Origin: Dugong dugon
Taxonomy: Eukaryota > Chordata > Mammalia > Sirenia > Dugongidae
Reading direction: 5' to 3'
Assembly (NCBI GenBank): GCA_030035585.1
Contig: CM057462.1
Span: 112,649,234 to 112,713,233, forward strand
DNA: 64,000 nt
The translations under genes were made by a program, and so were the position numbers. Shown piece by piece: positions 10,861 through 20,478 of this stretch. Within the stretch, counting starts at the first letter, position 1, and each line of letters starts with the position of its first letter. The notes under the pieces were generated by a model, which saw nothing but the letters and a program-made list of their open reading frames with translations, searched no databases and was not told where the DNA came from.

Positions 10861-12169
10861 AATATGCCATGTTCTGAACTAGGCATTGAAGATAAAGCTG
10901 AGAATTAAAAGAATTTTGTTATCAAGAATCTTATAATTCATGGAGGAAGAAAGATATGAAACAATTTCAATATGGGGTAGTCGGTTTTCTTTTTACAGAA
11001 AATTAAATAATCAGATTTATTTTTTCTCTCATTCTGTTCTAGACCTCAACCAAACCAAGCAAACCTGTTGCCATCAAGTCGATGTATAATAATCAGAAAG
11101 TGACTGAAATTATTTGACCCCTACAATAAACACACTAAGTTGGGTATTAGTAAGACAAATTGAAAGCCATGTAATAACATTAACTGAAAGGCAGTAGCAC
11201 ATTGAACCATATTCAGAATATCAAAGGATATAATTTTAAAAATTATTTCTCTCAGGTAATTTTTAAGTTTGTATCTATGTACATAGATGCTAAAGGCCAT
11301 ATATTATAAAAATATTTAAGTCAAGAAGTGTTACTTTACTTTTGAAGTGTTTGTAAGATCCCAGAAGAAGAAATTGCCTAATAATGCAACAATCCCCAGA
11401 GGTTTGTTCATGAGAAGGAACGACTATTATGGCTAAAAGCTTTCTTGCCATTTATATACATAGATATTTTTAAATAGCAGAAGAATAAATGAATACTTCA
11501 AAAGCTGGGCTTATTGCTTAAACCCTTTCTCTTCTCTCGTATTTAGGTTTATAGCTACGTGCAGGGCATGCAAGAGATGAGAATACTTAGCTGAGATCAA
11601 ATTTCTTCCCAGTTTAATGAGTTTTTCAGATATCATAGGCAATTTACAGCACCAGAACATCAAAATATAATAAATAATAATTTTGAACAACAGAAAAGAT
11701 ACCAAATTATGTTTTCTTTATATTAATCAACATTACGCATCTAGATCACTTTTGGTTTTAATGTTTCTAGTCCTATCATGTATAATGGAAACCAACATAT
11801 TAATTGACTAACAATTATTTTATTATTACATCAAGACAAATACATTTATGAAAATAACAGTTTGTATTTATTTTCTTAAAATACAGAGAATTGTCTTGTG
11901 ATTTAAGACATGGATGAGAAACAAAGCTATTACTACAAGTGTACAATTTAGATCACTACATAAAGCTAAAGGCATGATTCAAAGGTATATTAGAAAATAA
12001 AAAAATGCTCCCAAGTTTTCCTCAGTGACAATAAAGCATTGTAAAAAGCAATATGAATTATGTATTTTCAATGTATTGATTAAATTCGTTGGCATAGTTT
12101 ATAAATATGAACACTTTAGCACAGGGAGACATCATACAATATTGCTTAACTTTTGGTTTCTAATATTCC
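10861..12169. other. Unique AT-rich sequence with one SINE scrap
   Basis: At 11049-11084 a 36-bp minus-strand remnant of the AfroSINE 3' end and tail is visible (CCAAACCAAGCAAACCTG, TTGCCATCAAGTCGAT). The remainder shows no recognised feature. Confidence 0.5.
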
Positions 12170-12280
12170 CTAAATTTAAAAGACGCTTTAAAAATTTAGG
12201 CTCTGTGAAAGACACCATTAAGAGAATGAATAAATAAGCCACAGAATGGGAGAAAATACTTGCAAAATACTTACCTGCTA
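12170..12280 (+). mobile_element. Old L1 ORF2 C-terminal fragment
   Basis: TCTGTGAAAGACACCATTAA and GCCACAGAATGGGAGAAAAT match the distal part of L1 ORF2. This piece lies upstream of a fragment from an earlier part of ORF2, so the two are not in L1 order. Confidence 0.7.
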
Positions 12281-13033
12281 ATATTAAAGCCAAACACATT
12301 GCAAGGAAGAAAAATTACAGAACACTATCTCTAATGAATATAGATGCAAAAGTGCTCCACAAAATATTAGTAAATTGAATGCTAAATGTACAAAAAGCAT
12401 TATACACCATCTTCAAGCGGGATTTCTCCCAGGTATGCAAGGCTGGTCCATCATATGCAAATCAACTGATACAATTCATCATATCAATAACCTAAACAAG
12501 AAAAATTTTATGATCATATCAATAGATATAGAAAAAGCATTTGATGAAATCTGACACCCATTCATGAGAAAAACTCTCAGCAAACTAGCAATAAAGGGGA
12601 ATTTCCCCAGACTGGCAAAGAACACCTACAAAAAAACCTTCGGCTAACATCATACTTAAGGTTGAGAAAGTATATATTTTCCCCTAAGATTGGGAGTAAG
12701 AAGGGATTTTCCCTTTCACCGTTTCTATTCAACATCATGCTGAAAGTCCTAGCTAATGCAATTAGACAAGAAAAGAAAAAAAAAAGTGTAGATATTGAGG
12801 AGGAAGAAATAAACCATCTTTATTCCCAGATGATGTGATTGCTGAGTAGAAAATCCCGAATAATTAACAACAACAACAACAAAATTTTGTAACTAGTAAA
12901 TGACTAAAGCAAGATAGCAGGGTACAAGGTTGATATGCAAAAGTTAATTTCTTTTCTATATACCAACAATAGACAATGGAATTTAAAACAAGAAACACAC
13001 CATTTACCTTAGCACCAACTATAATGAAATAAA

Positions 13034-13223
13034 AATAGTTGCCATCAAGTCAGTTGAACTCATGGCGACCCGATGTGTGTTAGAGTAGAGCTGTGCTCCA
13101 TAGTACTTTCAATGACTGATTTTTCAGAAATAGATCACCAAGACTTTCTTTTGAGGTGATTCTGGGTGGACTCAAACCTCCAACATTTTGATTAACAGCC
13201 AAGTGTGTCAACCATTTGCACAT
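13034..13223 (-). mobile_element. AfroSINE-related SINE, divergent subtype, minus strand
   Basis: GTTGCCATCAAGTCAGTTG, TTCAATGACTGATTTTTCAG, AGATCACCAAGACTTTC and GTGGACTCAAACCTCC. The copy at 60099-60301 has the same diagnostic block. The central part (CAATGGCTGATTTT, GTAGATCACCA) differs from the short and long subtypes, so this is a third subtype. Confidence 0.75.
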
Positions 13224-13267
13224 GTAGGTATAAACCTATCAAAATACACACAAGGTCTATATGAGGA

Positions 13268-13433
13268 AAGTAGCCCTGATGGCACAGTGGTTAAGTGTTT
13301 GGCTGATAACCAGAAGGTCGGCAGTTCCAATTCACCAGCTGCTCCTTGGAAACCCTATGGGGCAGCTCTACTCTATCTTATAGGGTTCCTATGAGTTGGA
13401 ATCGACTCGATGGTAAGAGGTTTGGTTTTTTGG
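13268..13433 (+). mobile_element. AfroSINE inside old L1, with 9-bp TSD
   Basis: TAGCCCTGATGGCACAGTGG head, TTCCAATTCACC B box, GGGGCAGCTCTACTCTATC, CCTATGAGTTGGAATCGACT and a GGTTTGGTTTTTTGG tail. TATATGAGG is found on both sides (13258-13266 and 13434-13442). Confidence 0.92.
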
Positions 13434-13699
13434 TATATGAGGGAAACTACAAAACTCTGATGAAAGAAATCAAAGATAATCTAAATAAACGGAGAGATGT
13501 TCCACTTTCATCAATAGGAAGATTTAATACTATTAATATGTCAATTCTTTCCAATTTGATCTATAGATTCAAAACAAAACTCCAGCAAATTATTACGTGA
13601 ATATTGGCAAACACAAAACCCCAGAAAATTATTGTGTAGATATTGGCAAACTAAAGCTAATGTGGGAATTTAAAAGACCCAGAATAGCCAGCACACTAC

Positions 13700-13930
13700 T
13701 GAACAGTAAGTGAAGGAATAAACAAATTATGGTGCATCAGTACAATTAACTATTATTCAGAGATAAAAAGAAACGAGCTATCAAGCCACAGGAAGCATGG
13801 AAGAACCTTAAAAACATATTGCTAGGTGAAGGAAGCTAATCTAAAAAGAGCTACATACTATATGATTCCAACTGTATGACATTCTGAAAAGGCAGAACAT
13901 TTTAACATATTCGTGAAGATATCCTAAAAT
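13700..13930 (+). mobile_element. Old L1 ORF2 3' end fragment
   Basis: ATTATGGTGCATCAGTACAA, TTATTCAGAGATAAAAAGAA and GGAAGCATGGAAGAACCTTA resemble the end of ORF2 in old L1 copies. It continues the element above after an internal loss. Confidence 0.6.
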
Positions 13931-14541
13931 TTATTATTCTCTGTGAGAGCAGGGGGAAACTGTGAAATATACCTTATATTTTCTAGTATACAGCACAATG
14001 CTATGTGCATAATAAGTGTTCCTGATATTCTATTTTCTATTAATGATACTGTTACCTTGGCCTGGATTCTTGGTTCCAAATAATTCATTCATTTTACTAA
14101 AAATGTATGATTTTTCTATATGCTAAAAACTCTCTTAGGATAGTTTTACTATGATTAAAAAATAGACAAAGTCACTGTACTCATAGGGTTTGAACTCTAG
14201 TGTAGAAGAGAAAATAAGCAAGTAAACACATAAACTGGCAGCAGCAAGAGCTATAAAGAAGAATAAAGCAAAGTACCGGAGTGATTGAAGGAATGACTAT
14301 GGAGAACGAGATAGGTAGCCCAGAATAATCTCTGAGGAGATGGCTTTTGAGCAGAAACTGGAATACAGGTAGAAAACCAGTCTTCTGAAGGTCTGGAGAA
14401 TGAGTGTTGTACTGGAAGGAACAACAATTAATGTGTGTTATCAAATAAGTCCTTTAAATATCTTTGCATTCTTCCAAACAATCTCCTTCATTAAATACAG
14501 CCTACGTTCCTCTGCCAAATGAATTGTGCCAAAATACATCT
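13931..14541 (-). other. Unique sequence with an L2-like ancient repeat
   Basis: The segment 14115-14445 (GTAAACACATAAACTGG, GAGGAGATGGCTTTTGAGCA) resembles an L2-type or similar ancient repeat read on the minus strand. The family is uncertain. The left duplication of the HAL1-like insertion, CCAAAATACATCT, closes this interval at 14529-14541. Confidence 0.35.
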
Positions 14542-15032
14542 TGTCTTAGGCATCTAGTGCTGCTATATCAGAAATACCACAAGTGGATGGCTTTAACAAA
14601 CAGAAATTTATTTCTTCACAGTCAAGTAAGCTGAAAGTCCAGATTCAGGGTGTCAGCTCCAGGGGAAGGCTTTCTCTCTCATGAATGTTTCCCAGGACTA
14701 GGAGCTTCTCTGTGCAGGGACCCTGGGTCCAAATGACGCACTCAGCTCCTGGCACTGCTTTCTTGATGGTATGAGGTCCCCAACCTCTGCTTGCTTCCCT
14801 TTCCTTTTATCTCTTGAGAGATAAAAGGTGGTGCAGGCCACACCCCAGGGAAACTCCCTTCACATTGGATCAGGGATGTGACCTAGGTAAGGGTGGTTTT
14901 ATAATCCCACCCTAATCTTCTTTAACATAAAATTACAATCACAAAATGGAGGCCAACCACACAATTCTGGGAATCATGGCCTAGCCAAATTGATACACAT
15001 GTTTTTGGGGGAACATAATTCAAACCATGACA
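14542..15032 (-). mobile_element. Solo LTR (0.5-kb TGTYATGG...CTAAGACA family), 5-bp TSD
   Basis: On the minus strand the element begins TGTCATGGTTTGAATTATG and ends CCTAAGACA, with AATAAA about 80 nt before the end. CATCT at 14537-14541 and 15033-15037 is a perfect 5-bp duplication. The LTR at 28506-29012 is the same family (shared: TTGGCTAGGCCAT, GATTCCCAG, AAAGCCATCCACTTGTG). The ends resemble ERVL-MaLR LTRs. No internal viral sequence is present. It sits exactly at the left edge of the HAL1-like element, splitting that element's target-site duplication. Confidence 0.88.
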
Positions 15033-15039
15033 CATCTCT

Positions 15040-17769
15040 TTATGTATTTTTTTCATCATTTTCATTGTTGATTTTGTGTTTGCTGAGTCTGTATATTTTT
15101 CTTGTTTTTTATTTTGGTGTGTAGGATTGTTAGTTTCCTTTGGGGTTACTTTAATATTCACCCCTGTTTTTCTAAGTTTGAACCAGTCTTTTATTACTTT
15201 ATATCGCCTTGACTTCCTCTCCATATGAAAAATTTATGTCTACATTTTTTAAGTCCCTCTTTTTTGTTTTAATATGGTCATCTTTTACATATTGACATCT
15301 GTTTCCCTATTTCCAGTGTTTTAACTTTGATTTATTTTTGTGACTTCCCTATCTGGTTTCATATCTGGTTGCTCTGTCTTGTGTTCTAGTCTTGGGTTGT
15401 TATCTAATGTTACTGATTTTCTAGCCGGAAGACTCCCTTTAGTATTTCTTGTAATTTTGGTTTGGTTTTTGCAAATTCCCTCAACTTCTGTTTATCTGGA
15501 AATGCCCTGATTTCACCATCATATCTGAGAGACAGTTTTGCTGAATATATAATTCTTGGCTGGCAATTTTTTTTCCTTCAAGGCTTTATATATGTCATCC
15601 CATTGCCTTCTTGCCTGCATAGCTTTTGCTGAGTAGTCTGAGCTTAGTCTTATTGACTCTCCTTTGTAGATGACTTTTCATTTATTCCTAGCCAATCTTA
15701 AAATTCTCTCTTTATCTTTGGTTTTGGTAAGTATTATTATAATATGTCTCGGTGACTTTCTTTTGGGATCTACCTTATGTGAGGTTCAATGAGCATCTTG
15801 GACAGATATCTTCTCATCTTTCATGATATCAGGGAAGTTTCCTGCCAAGAAATCTTCAGCAATTCTCTCTGTATTTTCTATTATCCCTTCTGTTCTGGTA
15901 CTCCAATCACTTGTAGGTTATTCATCTTTATAGAGTCCCACATAATTCTTAGGGTTTCTTCATTTTTTTAAATTCTTTTATGTGATTTTTCCTCTAATAA
16001 GTTGGTGTCCAGTGCTTTATCTTCAGTCTCACTAATTCTGACTTCCATTGCCTCAATTCTGCTCCTATGGCTTTCTATTGAGTTGTCTAATTCTGAAATT
16101 TTATTGTTAATCTTCTGGATTTCTGATTGCTGTCTTTCTGTGGATTCTTGCAGCCTGTTAAATTTGTCATTATGCTCTTCTCTAATCTTCTTAAGTTCCT
16201 CTATTGCTTGGACTGTGTTATGCCTCATTTCCTTCCTGATCTCCTGAAGAGTTCTGTATATTAATGTTCTGTATTCTGCCTCCAGTAATTCCAAAAAATT
16301 CTTTTCCTCCAGAAAGTTTCTTGATCATTCTGGGAGCTTGCTGAAGCCATCATGGTCTGCCTGTTTGTGTGATTTGATATTGACTGTTGTCTCCAAGCCA
16401 TCAATAAGTTATTATATTTATTTATTTTATGTTTGCTTACTGTGTCCTAACTTCTTGTTTTGTTTTGTTTTGATATGCCCAAATAGGCTGCTCGTGTGAC
16501 CCAGCTGGATCACTGGCACCCCTGAAGCTCCAAAGTCCTGTCACCAGTTGGCCAGAACTGCCACTAAGTATGTCAGCCTAGGACTCCTTCCACTCCTCCT
16601 GTATGGATTCAGCTCAGGCGTCCAGGTAGTCGGCCATTAAGTGTGTGGCGCAAGCTCTCACATACTGTCCTAGACAGGCATGGGTGATTGGTGTTGGCAC
16701 AGTATCCAGCTTCAGCAGGGGGTCACATGCTGAGCAAGGCAGGGGGCCAACGTCTGCCCCCAAGTGTCCAGGAGGAAAGCGTGTCCCTGTTCCCTAAAAG
16801 GCGTAGGTTTTGCAGACCAGGAGCACACAGTGCTGTTAGCTGTATGGACTGGGGGACACCATTCATTCTTGGACCCCTGTCGCAGGTGGCTAAGTGGCAG
16901 AGGTGGAGCCACCAGTCCTCAGGCCCCTGATGTGGGTAGGTGAAGACCCTGCTTAATGGGCAGAGCAGTGTCCAATGTCATCAACCTGCCACTTCACAGC
17001 TGAAACAGTTGAAGTCAGAGTTCAGATATACACCCTGTTGTACTGTGGTAATGAGGGCCTACACTGTTGAAATGGGCCCACACAAGTCTCTGCAGGGGGA
17101 AAGGCACTCAAAGTCCATGGACCTCTTATGCCTGTGCCTAGGCAAAGGAGCTGTGCCTACCCTGAGTTCCTGGCTTAGGGGAGCTGGCTGATTATTTTTC
17201 CCCTTTTTTGTTAATTTGTTCACTCTCCAAGGGTGGGAGAATGGCTCAGGGCATGTGACTAGTCCTACTTCCAGCCCAGGGGACTCAGCAATCGCTGAAG
17301 CCTTCCCAGACCCAGTGCAAAGTGGGGAGTGGAGAGGTAAATGGGAGACAGTTTTTTTCCCAAAAGGGGGTGTTTTTGATCCACACAGTAGGCCAGATGC
17401 AAGTACTTATCTTTCGCCAATCAAGGGCTGCTTCTCACTGGTTCTGGATGGCCAAGTAGACTGTCTGCCCCTGGGTCTCTCCTGGCGTGGAAGACACCTC
17501 CCGAGTGCTACTGCTTGCCTCACAGTACACCAGGAGTTGATCTAGCCTGAAGGGCTCTGGCTCCTGCCCAGTCATGTCTGGCAACTCCTCCCTGCTTCTG
17601 AACCATCTCTCCCTCTCTCTGCCACTCAGTCCAATTCCTCAACTTTGTCTTTGATTTTTCAGGGCTCCTAGATTGTCATATACAATTGATTTACTTGTTT
17701 TTTTTCGGTCTTTGTTGTAAGGGGGACCACTGGAAGCATCTGACTATTCTGCCATGATGGCCCCACCTC
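15040..17769 (-). mobile_element. HAL1-like L1 derivative: 5' UTR plus ORF1 only, flanked by TSD
   Basis: The element runs on the minus strand from an L1-type 5' terminus at about 17769 (GGAGGTGGGGCCATCATGGC) through a GC-richer 5' UTR (17769 to about 16400) and ORF1 (about 16400-15437) to an A-rich inter-ORF stretch that stops just before the expected ORF2 start. No ORF2 or L1 3' UTR is present. CCAAAATACATCTCT flanks it: on the right at 17770-17784, and on the left at 14529-14541 plus two bases after the later LTR insertion. Because the duplication brackets the ORF2-less form, the element was inserted without ORF2 rather than deleted later. This is the structure of half-L1 (HAL1) elements. 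Confidence 0.8.
15437..16400 (-). pseudogene. L1 ORF1 (RNA-binding chaperone) remnant of the HAL1-like element
   Basis: L1 ORF1 encodes the trimeric RNA-binding protein of the L1 ribonucleoprotein particle. The clearest open part is 15968-16294 (108 codons), with heptad-like coiled coil: QQSEIQKINNKISELDNSI is nearly the same as QQLEIKKINNKISEMDSVI in the L1 at 52075-52329. After position 15968 the frame is lost at a poly-A run, but nucleotide similarity to the RRM and C-terminal domains continues (matching MQARRQWDDTYK and FPGKQKLRE of the other copy) down to about 15437. Several frameshifts make it non-functional. Distance from the 49.97-kb L1 shows a different and older subfamily. Confidence 0.8.
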
Positions 17770-17784
17770 CCAAAATACATCTCT

Positions 17785-18230
17785 AATCATGCCACTCCCG
17801 TGCTCTGTAGCTCTCCATGGCTTATCATTGCCTTAAGAAGAAAAGTCAGTCATCTTTTCTTGTGTTTAAGGTTTCTGTGATTCATCCTCACTACTGTTTC
17901 CGCTTTTACTTCAAGTTTTGATCCTACCCATGACTTACATACACTGCATCTACAAATATTACTTCCCATTTCTCAGATATTACCTCTCCCCTTTTCTTGC
18001 TTTTGTAGAATATTGATAGATTTTCCTGTGCCACTCAAAATAACAAATACCATCTAAGGTTTTGTTGAAAAGCCACTTCTTTTGTGAAACTCCCGTAAAT
18101 TCCTGACAATGCATAGTCTCTCTCTCCTCTGAACTCTGTCATTTTAAACCTGTTTTGTTGCTTTTACTTTGTAAAAAAAAAGAGACTGTATTGTAGTAAG
18201 GGATAATGAATGATATTATAGAGTTAATCT
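17785..18230 (+). mobile_element. L2-like ancient repeat (tentative)
   Basis: CTCTCCATGGCTTATCATTG, GAAAAGCCACTTCTTTTGTG and AACTCCCGTAAATTCCTGAC resemble the 3' part of L2 in sense orientation. Heavily diverged, so the family is not certain. Confidence 0.4.
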
Positions 18231-18769
18231 CAATTAATGGTCTGTTTGGTATTGTTTATATATTTTTCTTTATCCTCAGCCAGATTTGAAGCATGTCAGA
18301 GATCATTGGAAGTTAACTTTCTGTCTATGTATCTAGATAGCATTGGCTCTCCATTGGATGATGGTAAAACTTCGTGGGCACAACTAAGATATTTTGGAAT
18401 CAAAGAAGTTCTGCTTTTCTTGGTCTTATCTGGGTACTTGAGTGTATATGCATATGTGGAGCATGGGAGTGTTGGTCACTGTCTCAGAGACTAAGGTGCT
18501 GAGTCCAAGCTTGGGGAAACATATTTCCTTTGCTTATCCAATACAAGTGGAACATAGGTTTCATATGGTACAAGCATTATGGTTCCAGGGAAAAGAAATA
18601 TCCTAAAGAGAAAACCAAATGAGCATATAATTTGGGACAAGCACATAAATCTTCATTGTATGAAAATATATTGAGGCCAGGAACATCATACAATAAAGAG
18701 GAGTCTGAAATATGTTGCTGCTCCTGCTGAATCAGATAGCCTCATTCATTCATGTCACAAGGTGACAAA
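18231..18769. other. Unique sequence
   Basis: No repeat or exon recognised. The open frame 18237-18494 (85 codons) shows no domain and no splice context that I can defend. Confidence 0.45.
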
Positions 18770-18960
18770 TTATCTCTGGTGTCAGACTGTCTCGTTTTGA
18801 ACATGGGCTTTTATTACTTACTAGCTCTGTGACTCTAGGTAGAACTGTAAAAGGTGATAATATAGTACCTAAATCAAAAAGTAGCAACGTGAATTAAGAT
18901 AATTCATATAAAATGTTGAATGGTACAAATAATTTTAGTAACTGTTCAATAAATATTAGC
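18770..18960 (+). mobile_element. MIR, ancient SINE
   Basis: TTTATTACTTACTAGCTCTG, TGACTCTAGG and the 3' part AAATGTTGAATGGTACAAAT fit a diverged MIR. Confidence 0.65.
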
Positions 18961-18998
18961 TCTTATACACTCAAAAATAGTTATTTACCACTTATTCA

Positions 18999-19160
18999 GG
19001 AGCCCTGATGGCACAGTGGTTAAGAGCTCAGCTGGTAACCAAGAGGTTGGTGGTTTGAATCTACCAGCTGCTCCTTGGAAGCCCTGTGGGACAGTTGTAG
19101 TCTGTCTTATAGGATCACTATGAGTCAGAATTGACTCCATGGCACTGGGTTTGGTTTTCA
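18999..19160 (+). mobile_element. AfroSINE
   Basis: GGAGCCCTGATGGCACAGTG (A box), GGTTTGAATCTACC (B box), TTGTAGTCTGTCTTATAGG, CACTATGAGTCAGAATTG and a GGGTTTGGTTTT tail. No clear duplication found. Confidence 0.92.
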
Positions 19161-19444
19161 GTTCTGGGCTGAGTATATTGATAATTGTGCATACTCGAGT
19201 TAGAAGATCCTGTCAAATGTTTATATTAGCAGGTAGTGCATGGGTAATTTTGAATAAATGTGAAAGATAGCAAAGAAGTAAATAAAGGTGTAAAAATTAC
19301 TCATCTTTGAAAAAGTTAAAGGATTAGTTGCTCAGAAGGAAAATTAGTAAAACAGGATATTTACTAGAAAAATTCTCAGCATGGTGCTTGGCACATGGTA
19401 ATTTCTTAATACATGTTAGATATTGCAGTAGGTAGAGAAACAGA
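19161..19444. other. Unique sequence with a MIR 3' end
   Basis: GCATGGTGCTTGGCACATGG at about 19378 is a MIR-type 3' end, sense orientation. The rest is unassigned. Confidence 0.5.
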
Positions 19445-19492
19445 TCCCTCAAAAATAACTACATTCTAATTTCTAGAACCAATGAATATGTT

Positions 19493-19668
19493 AGAGCCCT
19501 CATAGCTCAGTGGTTAAAAGCTATGGCTGCTAACCAAAAGGTTAGCAGCTTGAATCCACCAGCCGCTACTTGGAAACCCTATGGGGCAGTTCTACTCTGT
19601 CTTATTGACTTGCTATGAATCAGAATCGATTCAATGACAATGGTTTTTTTTTTTTTGGTTTTTTTTTT
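19493..19668 (+). mobile_element. AfroSINE inside MLT1-like LTR
   Basis: Head GAGCCCTCATAGCTCAGTGG, B box CTTGAATCCACC, GGGGCAGTTCTACTCTGTC, TGCTATGAATCAGAATCGAT and a T13/GG/T10 tail. AATGAATATGTTAG (19481-19494) and AATGAATGTTAG (19669-19680) are a target-site duplication with a 2-bp indel. Confidence 0.92.
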
Positions 19669-19687
19669 AATGAATGTTAGGTTATAT

Positions 19688-19857
19688 AAAACAACCAAAC
19701 CAAACCCATTGCCGTCGAGTTGATTCCAACTCATAGTGACCCTATAGGACAGAGTAGAATTGCCCCATAGAGTTTCCAAGGAGCATCTGGTGGATTTGAA
19801 CTGCTGACCTTTTGGTTAGCAGGTGTAGCTCTTAACCACTATGCCACCAGGGTCTCC
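19688..19857 (-). mobile_element. AfroSINE, minus strand, 19 bp from its opposed neighbour
   Basis: Full copy: tail ACAACCAAACCAAACCC, 3' domain GAGTTGATTCCAACTCATAG, block CCATAGAGTTTCCAAGGAGC, head CACTATGCCACCAGGG. With 19493-19668 it makes a near-contiguous inverted repeat of about 165-bp arms. Confidence 0.92.
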
Positions 19858-20167
19858 ATTATGTTACCTAGCAAGGGGAATTAAAGTTGCAGATGAAATT
19901 AAATTTACTAATCAGCTGACCTAGAGATGAGGAGGTTATCCTGTATTATTCACGTAGGCCCACTGTAATCATGAGGGTCCTTGTGAGTGAAATGGGAATC
20001 ATGAGAATGAGAATCAGTCAGAAAGAGATTTGAAGATGCTATAGTGCTGGCTTTGAAGACAGAGGAAGAGACCACAAGCCAAGATATTCAGGCAGCCCTA
20101 GAAGCTGGAAAAGACATGAGAACATACTCTCCCCCTAGAGTCTCCAGAAGGAACATAACCCTGCCCA

Positions 20168-20232
20168 TATGGTTTTCTACTCTATCCTATAAGGTCACTA
20201 TGAGTCAGAATCTACTCGACAGCACACAACAA
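20168..20232 (+). mobile_element. AfroSINE 3' fragment in MLT1-like LTR
   Basis: Only the last third is present: TTTTCTACTCTATCCTATAA, GGTCACTATGAGTCAGAATC and a tail ending GCACACAACAA. It interrupts the LTR between ACCCTGCCCATAT and GATCCATTTCAGAC. Confidence 0.8.
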
Positions 20233-20370
20233 GATCCATTTCAGACTTCTGACCTTCATAATTGTGATAATAAATATGTGTTGTTTTAAGCCTGTGAGTT
20301 TGTGGCAATTTTTTACAATAATAATAGAAAACTAATATATGTATTGAGGCCATCATTGTTGCTATTATAA

Positions 20371-20478
20371 TTATTACAATGTAATAACTTATTACAATGT
20401 AATGAAGTATACTCAGTATACAGAGACACTGTAATAAATTTTTACAATGTAATAAAGTATACTCAGTATACAGAGACT
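20371..20478. repeat. Local tandem duplication with 50-bp period
   Basis: TTACAATGTAAT then AAGTATACTCAGTATACAGA occurs at 20392-20428 and again at 20442-20478, offset by exactly 50 bp and nearly identical. A third partial TTACAATGTAAT lies at 20373. Confidence 0.85.

Larger units (their letters stand above)
12283..13700 (+). mobile_element. Old L1 ORF2 reverse transcriptase fragment, interrupted
   Basis: The RT region is recognisable from nucleotide motifs: ATAGATGCAAAAGTGCTCC, GAAAAAGCATTTGATGAAAT (KAFDE), the GTAAGAAGGGATTTTCCC block (GxRQGxP region) and ACCAACAATAGACAATG. Stops and frameshifts are everywhere, so it cannot be translated. Two SINEs (13034-13223 and 13268-13433) are inserted; the L1 sequence resumes at AAACTACAAAACTCTGATG after the second. 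Confidence 0.8.
19445..20337 (+). mobile_element. MLT1-like MaLR LTR hit by three SINE insertions
   Basis: Recognisable LTR segments: ACATTCTAATTTCTAGAACC, then after two SINEs GTTACCTAGCAAGGGG, GAGGTTATCCTGTATTATTC, GGCTTTGAAGACAGAGG, GAGTCTCCAGAAGGAAC and, after a SINE scrap, CATTTCAGACTTCTGACC and TGTTGTTTTAAGCC, with AATAAA before the 3' end. It is an old mammal-wide element used here as landing site. Confidence 0.75.

Noticed and set aside
16688..17545. Several open frames of 80-109 codons
   Set aside because: They lie in the GC-richer 5' UTR of the HAL1-like L1, read antisense to it; no coding evidence.
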